From Streptomyces yangpuensis (GTDB lineage Bacteria > Actinomycetota > Actinomycetes > Streptomycetales > Streptomycetaceae), in contig NZ_LBMK01000003.1 in NCBI RefSeq assembly GCF_001005295.1, positions 1,071,186 through 1,123,930 on the forward strand: a stretch of DNA of 52,745 nt, read 5' to 3'. Both the position numbers and the translations under genes were made by a program. The notes under the pieces are model-generated. The model was not told the DNA's origin and did no database searches. It saw nothing but the letters and a program-made list of their open reading frames with translations. Of the stretch, positions 7,624 through 16,677 are shown piece by piece (position 1 is the first letter of the stretch; the number at the start of each line of letters is the position of its first letter).

Positions 7624-9427
7624 CGGTGCCTCCACCCGCCGTGAACGTGAACGTGGACGGGCCGGGCGCGAGCGTGCCCGCCGTGTCCTCCACCCGCCCG
7701 CCGGCGCCGACGTACCACGTACGGTGCGCCCGGCCCGCGTACGGCGGGCTGAACCGGTGCAGCTGCGAGGTCAGCACCTGCGGCGGCACCGGATGCGGGC
7801 GCACCCCGTTGCGGCGCACCAGCTCCGCCTCCTCGACCAGCACCACGGCATGGGTGACCAGCGCGTCGCGCCGGCGCGCCACCGAACCGGCCAGCCCGCG
7901 CTGCTGGTCGGTGAGCGACGTGGCGTCCCACACCACCGTCCCGCCGCGCGCCAGGGCGGCGTCGAGCCGGTCCAGGCCCGCGCTCAGCACCTCGGCGTTG
8001 GCCCGCTGGTCCGTGCGCGAACCCCGGGCGCTGCGCAGGTCGTCGAGCGAGACGTACGCGTCCACACCGGGCAGGCCGCGCCCGAAGGTGCTCTTCCCGC
8101 TGCCCGAGGGGCCGCACAGCTGCACCAGCCGGGGAAACGATCCGTCACGCCACTGCCACGTCGCCGCCACCGCCTCCTCCACCACGGAACCGGAGATCCT
8201 GCCGTCCGCGAACGCCCGCCGGGCCTCCGCCCAGCAGCGGTCGGCCGCAGCCGCGCCCAGCCCGGCGAGGGGCTCCCGCAGCGCGGTCCGCAGGGCCTCC
8301 AGCGGATCCGGGCCGCCCAGCAGCCCCGCCTCCTCGGCCCACAGCGCGGACCACTCCACGCACTCCCGCGCCTGCGGCCCTTCGGCCAGCGCCCCGGCGA
8401 GCGCGTGCAGCACCCCGAGATCGGCCGCCGCGGCCATCCGTACGAGTCCGGCCCGCCGGTCCGCGTCGGAGAACGGCCGCTGGAGGTACGGGTACAGGCC
8501 CAGCAGGTCGCCGACCCGCCGCGCGAGCGGCATCCCGGCCGGACCGGCCGCGAGCCGCGCGGCTGTCCGGGCACGCGGGGCCCGGCGCAGCACGGCGGCG
8601 AGCACTCCGGCCAGCCGGTGGTCGCCGGTCCGCCCCGAGGCGTCGATCCGGGCGGTGACCTCGGCGACCACGTCGGTGTCGGTTTCGGCTCCGGTGGTCG
8701 CGGTCGCGGTCGCGGTCGTGTCCGTGGCCGTGGATCCGTCCATGCCGACGGCGGCGGACAGGGCCGCTGCATCGGGCTCGGCACCCGAGCGCACCGCCCA
8801 CAACGGGGCTGCCGGACCGAGCCCGTTGGGTACGACCTCCGCGTACATCCAGTGCGTGTCGGTCTGCACGTGCCCGACCCGCACCCACTTGGCCACGCAC
8901 CGGCCGAAGTCCGCCCGGGAGAAACCGGCGGCGGTCCGCACGACGTAACCCTCCTGCCGGGCGGTGTCGAGCCTGAGCCTGCGCAGCGCCCGCTCGTCGA
9001 AGGTGCCGCGCCACAGCACCCGTGGAACGGGCACCCCGAGACCCCGCAGGAACCGTACGGTCCGGTCCCAGTCCAGGCACTGCTCCCCGTCCCACACCGA
9101 GAAGCCGTAGAACCAGCTGTCCAGGTCCTCGTACGGGATCGAGTGCCGGGCGTAGAGGTTCTCCCCGCACACCCGCCACCCGGCGGGGATGCCGGGGCCG
9201 ATCCGCCCCTGGAGGCCCTTGACCCAGGCCCGGGAGGGATGGTGCCCGGAGTCGAGCGAGCGGGCGTGCAGCCCGTCCGTGTACAGGGTGGTGTTCTCCC
9301 CGTCGAGCTTCTCGGTGACCACGACCTCGCGTCCGGTCAGCCCCGCCAGTCCGAGCGACCGGACGTCGTCCGCCGAAGCCCCGGGTGACCAGGGCAGATG
9401 GGGCGTTCGGGGATAGTGGGTGCGCAT
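7610..9427 (-). CDS. RNA ligase / polynucleotide kinase bifunctional repair enzyme
   Basis: 605 residues from the ATG at 9427 (the upstream extension is rejected as low-complexity). N-terminal ligase domain: motif I K40-L-D-G with TEKLDGENT, CGENLYARHS (87-96), FYGFSVWD (107-114), EGYVVR (159-164) and AKWVR (179-183). A helical middle region (about 255-420) is linked by a Thr/Ala repeat. The C-terminal P-loop kinase has GPSGSGKST (439-447), SLDDLR (460-465) and WDATSLT. The kinase would phosphorylate 5'-OH ends and the ligase would seal them, as in T4 Pnkp/Rnl or Clostridium Pnkp systems, although the order here is ligase first. It overlaps the downstream multidomain end-processing gene, so the two probably form one repair pathway. 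Confidence 0.88.
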   Translation of the reverse strand: MRTHYPRTPHLPWSPGASADDVRSLGLAGLTGREVVVTEKLDGENTTLYTDGLHARSLDSGHHPSRAWVKGLQGRIGPGIPAGWRVCGENLYARHSIPYEDLDSWFYGFSVWDGEQCLDWDRTVRFLRGLGVPVPRVLWRGTFDERALRRLRLDTARQEGYVVRTAAGFSRADFGRCVAKWVRVGHVQTDTHWMYAEVVPNGLGPAAPLWAVRSGAEPDAAALSAAVGMDGSTATDTTATATATTGAETDTDVVAEVTARIDASGRTGDHRLAGVLAAVLRRAPRARTAARLAAGPAGMPLARRVGDLLGLYPYLQRPFSDADRRAGLVRMAAAADLGVLHALAGALAEGPQARECVEWSALWAEEAGLLGGPDPLEALRTALREPLAGLGAAAADRCWAEARRAFADGRISGSVVEEAVAATWQWRDGSFPRLVQLCGPSGSGKSTFGRGLPGVDAYVSLDDLRSARGSRTDQRANAEVLSAGLDRLDAALARGGTVVWDATSLTDQQRGLAGSVARRRDALVTHAVVLVEEAELVRRNGVRPHPVPPQVLTSQLHRFSPPYAGRAHRTWYVGAGGRVEDTAGTLAPGPSTFTFTAGGGTDAHQ

Positions 9428-9497
9428 GATCCGCTCCGGTTCGACGACAGGGTCCGCCGTCACTGTAGGTATCCGGCGGCGGGCGGATCCAGCCAAT

Positions 9498-10043
9498 TCA
9501 GCGGCAGAGGGCCACGACGGCCGGTGACACCGTGCCCTCGGCCGCCCTGCACAGGGGAGCCATGTCGTACGAACGCCCGGGAGCGGGAAGGGACTTCACC
9601 GGGGCCGCCGACTGCCGGCGGGCCTTCGTCCGGGGCGCGGGCCGCGCCGGTTCCACCGGCTTCCAGGCCCTGGGGGGCTTGGCCCTGCGGGGCGGGCGCT
9701 GCGGCTCCCGGGCGGCGGCCCGGAGCCGGCGCGGCGCCGGCGCCGGGCCGGACGCGGGCACGGACGCCGGCCCGGACGCGGGCACGGACGCCGGTACGGG
9801 CACCCGCGCGTCCGGCACGGCGGCGGGTTCCGTGGCCTTTGGCGGAGGCAACGGGACCAACGGCCGGGCGGCATCCGCGGGTTCCGGCGGCAGTCCGCGG
9901 TTCCCGGCCGCCGCCGCCGCAGCCGCAGCCGCAGCCGGCGCCGCACCCGGTGCGTCCGGTACGGGGGAGGGGTACACCGTCACGCATCCGGAGGTCATGA
10001 CGAGCGCGGCAAGTGTCAGGGGCAGAGCCCGGCGCAGCTGCAT
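9498..10043 (-). CDS. Pro/Ala-rich secreted or lipoprotein candidate
   Basis: 181 residues from the ATG preceded by AGGGTGG. The N terminus has positive charges, a hydrophobic stretch and a Cys (LPLTLAALVMTSGC), a weak lipobox because Thr rather than Leu is at -3. The rest is low-complexity Ala/Pro/Arg with repeated Pro-Ala-Ser-Val segments, ending in a more ordered stretch (RSYDMAPLCRAAEGTVSP, then ALCR) with two Cys. Function unknown. It lies downstream of nothing obvious; the redox operon is divergent from it. Confidence 0.6.
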   Translation of the reverse strand: MQLRRALPLTLAALVMTSGCVTVYPSPVPDAPGAAPAAAAAAAAAAGNRGLPPEPADAARPLVPLPPPKATEPAAVPDARVPVPASVPASGPASVPASGPAPAPRRLRAAAREPQRPPRRAKPPRAWKPVEPARPAPRTKARRQSAAPVKSLPAPGRSYDMAPLCRAAEGTVSPAVVALCR

Positions 10044-10281
10044 CCGGCCACCCTGCCGCACCGGCGGGGCCCGGACCGGCACCCGTCACACGGTCGGGTG
10101 ACTGCTCCCCTCCGGCCCGAAACCATCCGGCGGCCGCACCGGCGGGCGGATGCTCGCCGTGCACCGGGGACGCACGCTCCGTGGCCGCCCGGAGCGGATC
10201 CGGACGATCGAACATACGATGGGCGGGAACCGGCGCGGGCGGCTCGCCGCGCCGCCGGACCGGGCCGCTCGTGGGAGACCT

Positions 10282-11958
10282 ATGACGCAGGCTGCCGAAC
10301 CAGCGCGGACCGTCATCCTGACCGTGGACGACGATCCCGGGGTCTCCCGTGCCGTCGCCCGCGACCTGCGGCGCCACTACGGGGCCGGCTACCGGATCGT
10401 GCGCGCCGAGTCCGGCGAGTCCGCGCTGGAGGCACTGCGCGAGCTGAAACTGCGCGGCGACCTGGTGGCGGTGATCCTCGCCGACTACCGCATGCCGCAG
10501 ATGAACGGCATCGAGTTCCTCGAACAGGCTCTGAACGTGTACCCGGGCGCGCGGCGCGTCCTGCTGACCGCCTACGCCGACACCGACGCGGCGATCGACG
10601 CGATCAACGTCGTCGACCTCGACCACTACCTCCTCAAGCCCTGGGACCCGCCGGAGGAGAAGCTCTACCCGGTCGTCGACGACCTGCTCACCGCCTGGCG
10701 GTCCAGCGACTACCGCCCCGTCCCCGCCACCAAGGTCGTCGGACACCGCTGGTCGGCGCGCTCCTCGCAGGTGCGGGAGTTCCTGGCCCGCAACCAGGTG
10801 CCGTACCGCTGGTACTCCTCCGACGAGCCCGAGGGCCGCAGGCTGCTGGAGGCGGCCGGCGCAGACGGGCAGCGGCTGCCCCTGGTCGTCACCCCCGAGT
10901 GCACCGTGCTGATCGAGCCCGAGGCGGCCGACCTCGCCGCCCACGTGGGCCTCGCGACGACACCGGCCGCCGACTTCTACGACCTCGTCGTCATCGGCGG
11001 CGGCCCGGCCGGACTCGGCGCGGCCGTGTACGGGGCCTCCGAGGGCCTGCGTACCGTGCTGGTCGAGCGGTCGGCGACCGGCGGTCAGGCCGGGCAGAGC
11101 TCCCGCATCGAGAACTACCTCGGCTTCCCCGACGGCGTGTCGGGCGCCCAGCTCACCGAACGTGCCCGCCGCCAGGCCGGCCGGTTCGGCGCCGAGATCC
11201 TCACCGCGCGGGAGGTCACCGGCCTGGAGGTCAACGGCCCCGCACGCGTCGTCCGTTTCTCCGACGGCTCGTCCGTCGCCGCGCACAGCGTCATCCTGGC
11301 GACCGGCGTCTCCTACCGGCAGCTCATGGCGCCGGGCTGCGACGACCTGACCGGCCGCGGCGTGTACTACGGCTCCTCGCTCACGGAGGCCGCCTCCTGC
11401 CAGGGGCACGACGTGTACATCGTCGGCGGCGCCAACTCCGCCGGCCAGGCGGCGATGTACCTGGCACGGGGCGCGAAGTCGGTGACCCTGCTGGTACGCG
11501 GCGAGTCCCTGACGGCGTCGATGTCGTACTACCTGATCCAGCAGATCGAGGAGGCGCCGAACATCTCCGTGCGGACCCGGACCATCGTGGAGTCCGCGCA
11601 GGGTGAGGAGCACCTGGAGCGGCTGGCCCTGCGCGACGTCGACACCGGCGCGACGGAACTCGTCGACGCGCAATGGATGTTCGTTTTCATCGGCGCGGCC
11701 CCGCTGACCGACTGGCTGGGCGGCACGGTGCTGCGCGACGACCGCGGCTTCATCCTGGCCGGCCCCGACCTCACCCCCGACGGGCGGCCGCCCGCCGAGT
11801 GGCCGCTGGACCGGCCGCCCTACCACCTGGAGACCAACATTCCCGGCGTGTTCGTCGCGGGCGACGCGCGGGCCCAGTCCGCCAAGCGCGTCGCGTCCGC
11901 CGTCGGAGAGGGAGCCATGGCCGTGATGCTCGTCCACCGCTACCTGGAGCAGTCATGA
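10282..11958 (+). CDS. Response regulator-thioredoxin reductase-like flavoprotein fusion
   Basis: 558 residues from the ATG with GGGAG 5 nt upstream. Residues 10-130 are a receiver domain (acidic D16-D18, phosphoacceptor D68 in ILADYRMP, conserved Lys in LLKPWD). A thioredoxin-like middle region (about 155-225) leads to a pyridine-nucleotide/FAD oxidoreductase with GGGPAGLGAA and a second dinucleotide motif VGGANSAGQAAM. The usual CATC redox pair of thioredoxin reductase is absent; YYGSSLTEAASC stands there. It therefore may use another electron acceptor. Its stop overlaps the next start by 4 bp (ATGA), so it is translationally coupled to the histidine kinase. Confidence 0.88.
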   Translation: MTQAAEPARTVILTVDDDPGVSRAVARDLRRHYGAGYRIVRAESGESALEALRELKLRGDLVAVILADYRMPQMNGIEFLEQALNVYPGARRVLLTAYADTDAAIDAINVVDLDHYLLKPWDPPEEKLYPVVDDLLTAWRSSDYRPVPATKVVGHRWSARSSQVREFLARNQVPYRWYSSDEPEGRRLLEAAGADGQRLPLVVTPECTVLIEPEAADLAAHVGLATTPAADFYDLVVIGGGPAGLGAAVYGASEGLRTVLVERSATGGQAGQSSRIENYLGFPDGVSGAQLTERARRQAGRFGAEILTAREVTGLEVNGPARVVRFSDGSSVAAHSVILATGVSYRQLMAPGCDDLTGRGVYYGSSLTEAASCQGHDVYIVGGANSAGQAAMYLARGAKSVTLLVRGESLTASMSYYLIQQIEEAPNISVRTRTIVESAQGEEHLERLALRDVDTGATELVDAQWMFVFIGAAPLTDWLGGTVLRDDRGFILAGPDLTPDGRPPAEWPLDRPPYHLETNIPGVFVAGDARAQSAKRVASAVGEGAMAVMLVHRYLEQS

Positions 11959-13484
11959 GCGGGGAGTACGTGCACTGCGACCCGCAGGAGATCGCCTCGC
12001 TGTTCCTGTTCGAGAAGCTCACCCCGCAGCAACTCGGCCAGCTGTGTGCCGAGGGGCGGGTGGAACGCTTCGAGGCGGGGCCCGTGTACACCGAGGGCGA
12101 CCCCGCCTCCTGTTTCTACGTGATGATCGAGGGCACCGTCGTACTGTCCCGCCGGGTCGGCGGCGACGACATCGAGGTCAGCCGCACCTCGCAGCGCGGC
12201 GTGTATGCGGGGGCCATGCAGGCCTACCTGGGCGACCGGGTGCCCCAGACGTACACCAACTCGATGCGGGTGACCGAGCCGACCCGGTTCTTCGTGCTCC
12301 CGGCCCTGGCGTTCTCCGACTTCATGCAGGAGTGGTTCCCGATGGCCGCACACTTGCTGGAAGGGCTGTTCTTCGGCGCGAAGAACACCCAGCGGGCCAT
12401 CGGCCAGCGGGAACGGCTGCTCGCCCTCGGGTCGTTGTCCGCCGGTCTCACCCACGAGCTCAACAACCCGGCCGCGGCCGCCGTCCGGGCCACCGCCACT
12501 TTGCGCGAACGCGTCGGGAAGATGCGGCACAAGCTGGCCGTCATCGCCCAGGGCCACTACTCGCGCGAGGCTATCGCCGACCTCATCGAGGTCCAGGAAC
12601 GCACGGTGGAACGCGTCGCGAAGGCGAAGGCGACGGCGCTCAGCCCGCTGGAGGCCTCCGACCGGGAGGACGAACTCGCCGACTGGCTCGACGACCACGG
12701 CTTCACGGAGGGCTGGCGGATCGCGCCGACCTTCGTGCAGGCCGGACTGGACGTGGACTGGCTGGAGCAGGTCGCGGCGGCAGTGGACGCCGACATCCTC
12801 CCCGGGGCCATCGGCTGGCTCAACTACTCGGTCGAGACCGAACTGCTGATGGACGAGATCGACGACTCCACCACCCGTATCTCCCACCTCGTCGACGCCG
12901 CCAAGCAGTACTCGCAGCTCGACCGGGCCCCGACCCGCGTCGTCGACGTCCACGAACTCCTCGACAGCACCCTGCTGATGCTGTCCGGCAAGATCGGCCC
13001 CCGGGTGCGGGTGGTCAAGGACTACGACCACTCCCTGCCAAAGGTGCCCGCCTACCCGGCGGAGCTCAACCAGGTGTGGACCAACCTCGTCGACAACGCC
13101 GTCTTCGCCATCGGGAGCACCGGCGGCGACGGCACCCTGACGGTCCGCACGGCACGGGAGGGCGACCGGCTGCTGGTGGAGTTCCGCGACACCGGTCCCG
13201 GCATCCCGGCCGATATCCGCGGCCGCATCTTCGATCCCTTCTTCACCACCAAGCCGGTCGGCGAGGGCACCGGGCTCGGCCTGGACATCTCCTGGCGGAT
13301 CGTGGTCAACAAGCACCACGGCAGTCTCCAGGTCGAGTCCGTCCCCGGCGACACCCGCTTCCAGGTGCTGCTGCCCCTGACCGCGCCGGAACCCGGAACC
13401 GGGACCGAACCCGGAACCGGGACCGAACCCGGGACCGGAACCGGGAACGCGCCCGGAACCGAGACCGCCGAGGAGCCCGCATGA
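11955..13484 (+). CDS. Cyclic nucleotide-binding-domain histidine kinase
   Basis: 509 residues. Residues 15-140 form a CRP-like cNMP-binding domain (FEAGPVYTEGDPASCFYVMIEG); there is no membrane segment, so it is cytoplasmic. The dimerisation/phosphotransfer helix carries H167 in GLTHELNNPAAA, followed by an HATPase domain with NQVWTNLVDNAV, DTGPGIP and GTGLGLDIS. It is likely to phosphorylate the receiver domain of the preceding gene. The C-terminal tail is a Pro-Gly-Thr-Glu repeat encoded by near-perfect 18-bp tandem repeats around 13387-13445. Overlaps both neighbours by 4 bp. Confidence 0.9.
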   Translation: MSGEYVHCDPQEIASLFLFEKLTPQQLGQLCAEGRVERFEAGPVYTEGDPASCFYVMIEGTVVLSRRVGGDDIEVSRTSQRGVYAGAMQAYLGDRVPQTYTNSMRVTEPTRFFVLPALAFSDFMQEWFPMAAHLLEGLFFGAKNTQRAIGQRERLLALGSLSAGLTHELNNPAAAAVRATATLRERVGKMRHKLAVIAQGHYSREAIADLIEVQERTVERVAKAKATALSPLEASDREDELADWLDDHGFTEGWRIAPTFVQAGLDVDWLEQVAAAVDADILPGAIGWLNYSVETELLMDEIDDSTTRISHLVDAAKQYSQLDRAPTRVVDVHELLDSTLLMLSGKIGPRVRVVKDYDHSLPKVPAYPAELNQVWTNLVDNAVFAIGSTGGDGTLTVRTAREGDRLLVEFRDTGPGIPADIRGRIFDPFFTTKPVGEGTGLGLDISWRIVVNKHHGSLQVESVPGDTRFQVLLPLTAPEPGTGTEPGTGTEPGTGTGNAPGTETAEEPA

Positions 13485-13834
13485 CCGACATCAAGGGGAT
13501 CGACCCGAGCGTCCCGCCGACCGGCACCGGCTGCGCCGACTGCGACGCGGTGGGCGGCTGGTGGTTCCACCTGCGGCGCTGCGCCCAGTGCGGCCACGTC
13601 GGCTGCTGCGACTCCTCACCCGCCCAGCACGCCACCGCCCACTGGAAGTCCACCGGACACCCGCTGGTGCAGAGCTTCGAACCGGGCGAGGAGTGGTTCT
13701 GGGACTACGACGGCAGCGAGATGTACGAGTCCGGGCCCGCGCTGGCCCCGCCGGGTGACCACCCCGCTGACCAGCCGGCCCCCGGGCCCGCCGGCCGGGT
13801 GCCGCAGGACTGGACCCGCCGGCTCCACCGCTGA
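13481..13834 (+). CDS. UBP-type zinc finger protein
   Basis: 117 residues. Cys/His pattern C-x2-C (GCADCDA), C-x2-C (RRCAQCGHVGCCD), and several His (QHATAHWKSTGHPLVQ) match the ubiquitin-hydrolase-type zinc finger (zf-UBP) found as a stand-alone protein in actinomycetes. Bacteria of this group lack ubiquitin itself, so the ligand is unknown. It is the third gene of the redox-signalling operon, overlapping the kinase stop by 4 bp, which suggests it works with the flavoprotein and kinase. Confidence 0.88.
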   Translation: MTDIKGIDPSVPPTGTGCADCDAVGGWWFHLRRCAQCGHVGCCDSSPAQHATAHWKSTGHPLVQSFEPGEEWFWDYDGSEMYESGPALAPPGDHPADQPAPGPAGRVPQDWTRRLHR

Positions 13835-13977
13835 CCCGCACGTCTCGATGGGTAACGCGCCCGACCCCACGGCGATGACGGCGACGGCCGTCGACCGGAG
13901 GGTCAGCGGTCAGCGCGATGTTGTTGCGGCTTCGCCGACCAGAGCCACCTGACCCGCACCATGCGCCTGCACCGGCC

Positions 13978-15093
13978 TCACCCCGGCAGGGCTCCGCGCG
14001 GGCCCGTAGCCCCCGCCGGCAGGACGGCTCCCGGCGGCCCTACGGGCGGAAGGCCGCCGTGCGGGGTGCCGGTGCGGCGCAGGGCGGCGGGCGTGGTCCC
14101 GTACCAGCGCTGGACGGCCCGGCGCAGGGCGCGGGCGTCGGCGTAGCCGCTGCGGGCGGCGATCGCGTCGATGCTCAGCCCGGTGGTGTGGAGCAGCCGC
14201 GCGACACGGTCCCGGCGTACGGCCTCGACCTCGCCGCTCCATGTGGTGCCGTGCTCGTCGAGGCGCCGCTGGAGGGTCCGCGGGCTGACGGCCATGCGGT
14301 GTGCGACGGTGGCCAGGGACGGCATGCCTTCGTCGTGGACGGAGGCCAGGGCGCTGCGGAAGAGGTCCAGCCAGTCACGCAGCGGGGTCGCCGTGGCCAG
14401 GGTCTGGTCGGCGTGTCTGCGGAGCACGGCCGACAGTCCGGGCTGGGCGTGCGGTGCCGGCTCCGTCAGGTCGGCGGTACGCAGGGTGATCGAGCTGACC
14501 GGCGCCCCGAACGTGATGTCGCGCGTGCCGTAGAGCTCGGTCAGAGCCTCGTACCGGCGGGGCGCCTCGGCGGCCAGGGCCACGCGGAGCGGGACGAGGG
14601 GCCGCCGGGCGGCCTCGCTCAGCCGGCGCAGGTAGACGCCGAGCGCGCAGGCGCGGACGGCGCAGGCCGCCTCGTGGTCCAGATCGCCCCGGTTGACGTG
14701 GCTGAGGGTGACGCGGTCCCCGTCCTCGGTGATCCGGAGCTGGTCCGTGCCGGTGTCGACGACGGCGCCGAGATAGGCCGCGGCGTCCCGGATCCCTTCG
14801 AGGGGGGTGGGGGCGGAGGTGATCAGGTAGTCCCAGACCCCGAGGCTCCCGACGCCGGACCGCTGCGTCATCAGCAAGGCCACCTCGGTCCAGGGAGCGT
14901 GGACGGTGGCCAGCTCCGCGATGCGGATGCTCGTGATGGCGGGGGGCCGGCACAGGTCGTCGTTGAGGTGCTCGGGAGCCATGCCCAGCAGGTGCACGTA
15001 CCCGGTCGGGGGGATCCCGAGCAGACGCGCGGCATCGACGTTCAGGCGGGCGAGGGCGGAGGACGTTGTCCCCAGGTGCGCATGCGAAACCAC
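13978..15093 (-). CDS. AraC family regulator with arabinose-binding-like N-terminal domain
   Basis: About 371 residues using a GTG at 15093; the start is uncertain because no clear ribosome site is visible and the frame stays open to 15360. The N-terminal two thirds fit the AraC ligand-binding family of OruR/ArgR-type regulators (LLGIPPTGYVHLLG onward). The C terminus has the helix-turn-helix pair: MPSLATVAHRMAVSPRTLQRRL and IDAIAARSGYADARALRRAVQRW. It ends in a Pro/Gly tail. Target unknown; an inverted repeat upstream may be its autoregulatory site. Confidence 0.85.
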   Translation of the reverse strand: MVSHAHLGTTSSALARLNVDAARLLGIPPTGYVHLLGMAPEHLNDDLCRPPAITSIRIAELATVHAPWTEVALLMTQRSGVGSLGVWDYLITSAPTPLEGIRDAAAYLGAVVDTGTDQLRITEDGDRVTLSHVNRGDLDHEAACAVRACALGVYLRRLSEAARRPLVPLRVALAAEAPRRYEALTELYGTRDITFGAPVSSITLRTADLTEPAPHAQPGLSAVLRRHADQTLATATPLRDWLDLFRSALASVHDEGMPSLATVAHRMAVSPRTLQRRLDEHGTTWSGEVEAVRRDRVARLLHTTGLSIDAIAARSGYADARALRRAVQRWYGTTPAALRRTGTPHGGLPPVGPPGAVLPAGATGPRGALPG

Positions 15094-15140
15094 AGGGGGT
15101 GAGCATAGTCCAGCGTGAAATGCCAGCTCATTGCCGCGGT

Positions 15141-15160
15141 TTGGGGTCTGATGTCCCCAA
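15141..15160. promoter_or_regulatory. Inverted repeat upstream of the AraC gene
   Basis: TTGGGG-(8 nt)-CCCCAA lies about 50 bp upstream of the proposed AraC start, a plausible place for an autoregulatory operator. It could also fold in RNA. The rest of 15094-15435 holds only the hairpin described at 15311; no gene is seen. Confidence 0.35.
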
Positions 15161-15310
15161 TACGGCGTGCCGGGTCCCCTCGTGGCGCGTTCGGTCCCCT
15201 TGCTGACGCCCGCTGCCATGGGGCAAGGCGGCTGCCCGGCCCTAGCGTTGTGATCGTTCTCGCGGGGCGCTCCGGCACCCGGCGACGTACGGGAGGTTCC
15301 TTCCGGATCG

Positions 15311-15337
15311 GAGTCCCCCCACGGGGGTGGGGGGCTC
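15311..15337 (-). terminator. Hairpin downstream of the DUF418-like membrane protein gene
   Basis: GAG-T-CCCCCCAC, a GGG(G) loop, then GTGGGGGG-CTC: a strong stem with one bulge, located 99 bp after the stop of the minus-strand membrane protein gene. No T tract. Confidence 0.5.
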
Positions 15338-15435
15338 GGAACCCGAAGGCGCGGGGCCACCCCCCGCTTCCCACCTCCCGCTTCCCGCCCCCTGTCCGCC
15401 CGGCGGACCGGCGCGGGAGGACGGCCGGGCGGGGA

Positions 15436-16677
15436 CTACGCCCGGGCCCCCATCCGGGTGGCCAGGCGCAGGGCGTGTTCCACCGGGCCGCGGCGCAGCG
15501 GGCTGCCGGCCCAGATCCGTTGCCAGGCCCAGGTCAGGGCCAGCGCCGCGCCGCTGAAGGCGATCCACGCGGACCAGGACGCGGCGCCGTGGGCCGGGCC
15601 GGCCAGGACCAGCGCGTGGACGACGTACGCGCTCAGAGCCATCGCCCCCAGCACCGTGAGCGGCCGCAGCAGGCGGGCACCGACCCCGTGCCGCGCGGCC
15701 AGCGCGCACAGGCCGATGAGGGCGCAGCCGACGCCCGCGTTGCCCAGCGTCTCCAGCGGGGTCTGGCTGTACGGATCGGCCAGCAGCAGCCAGTCCCAGG
15801 AGGTGCTCGGCACGGCGCCGAACTGGCTGCTCAGCACCTCACGGACGGGGTCGGCCGCGGCCATGGCCTCCGGGTGGTGGACCGCTATCGCCTCCAGCAG
15901 CCGCTGCCGGGTGCCGAACGCATGGGTGGCCAGCCACGCGGAGCCGTACCCGGCGACCGCGGCCGCCGTGCCCCACAGCGCCATCCGCCGGGCCATGACC
16001 CGCTCCCGCACGTCGCACAGCCGGGCCAGAGCCATTCCGGCCAGGACGTACGGGAAGTACGTGGCCAGCGGATAGGCCCCGGTCAGCAGCAGCTCGCACA
16101 CCGCCGCGCCCAGCCCCGGCCAGCTGGTCAGGTCCGCGGCCTCGGGGACCAGGCCGCGCCCGGAGGAGCCGTACCCGAACAGCGGGCCCAGCAGGAACGA
16201 CAGCAGCGGCCCCACCACGACCGACGCGCCCGCCACGGCGGTGAGTACCGGGGTGGAGAGCCGGGTGAACGGCTCGGCGGCCAGGAAGTACACGGCGAAG
16301 AAGGCGAGGATGACCAGGATCCCCGGCCACAGCGAGGCCAGATACAGGCCGAGCACGGCCAGGACCGCGCAGCGGATCAGCAGCGGACGCCACCGGGAGG
16401 CCCAGCCCTCGGGACGCCGCGCCGGATCCGTGCCGCGCTGCGCGAGGACCAGGGAGAAGCCCGCGAGGAGCGTGAAGAGGGCGGGGGCGCGCCCGTCCGC
16501 CGCGACGAGCAGGTAGCCGGCGCCCTCGGGCTGCGGGCTGGGGCCCACGTGCACGGCGAACATGCCGAGGACGGCTATCCCGCGCACGGCGTCGACCCCG
16601 GCCAGCCGGCCGGCTCCGCCGCCCCGCCCGCCCGCCGCTCCCGCTCCGGTCCCCGTTCCCACCGCTGTCCCCGCCAC
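15436..16677 (-). CDS. DUF418/acyltransferase-like multi-pass membrane protein
   Basis: 413 residues, about ten hydrophobic segments. The N-terminal LAGVDAVRGIAVLGMFAVHV is the RGxA/LGxxxVH signature of the DUF418/YeiB and heparan-glucosaminide acetyltransferase-like group. A later HGVGARLLRPL/GAMALSAYVVHAL region is also typical of that group. It is probably a membrane acyltransferase or transport-related protein of unknown substrate. GTG start, with AGCAGGA upstream. It begins with a Gly/Ala/Thr-rich low-complexity cytoplasmic tail. Divergent from the NUDIX gene. Confidence 0.8.
   Translation of the reverse strand: MAGTAVGTGTGAGAAGGRGGGAGRLAGVDAVRGIAVLGMFAVHVGPSPQPEGAGYLLVAADGRAPALFTLLAGFSLVLAQRGTDPARRPEGWASRWRPLLIRCAVLAVLGLYLASLWPGILVILAFFAVYFLAAEPFTRLSTPVLTAVAGASVVVGPLLSFLLGPLFGYGSSGRGLVPEAADLTSWPGLGAAVCELLLTGAYPLATYFPYVLAGMALARLCDVRERVMARRMALWGTAAAVAGYGSAWLATHAFGTRQRLLEAIAVHHPEAMAAADPVREVLSSQFGAVPSTSWDWLLLADPYSQTPLETLGNAGVGCALIGLCALAARHGVGARLLRPLTVLGAMALSAYVVHALVLAGPAHGAASWSAWIAFSGAALALTWAWQRIWAGSPLRRGPVEHALRLATRMGARA

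Noticed and set aside
13387..13445. Tandem repeats at the end of the histidine kinase gene as a CRISPR-like array
   Set aside because: They are 18-bp direct repeats without spacers and encode a Pro-Gly-Thr-Glu tail.
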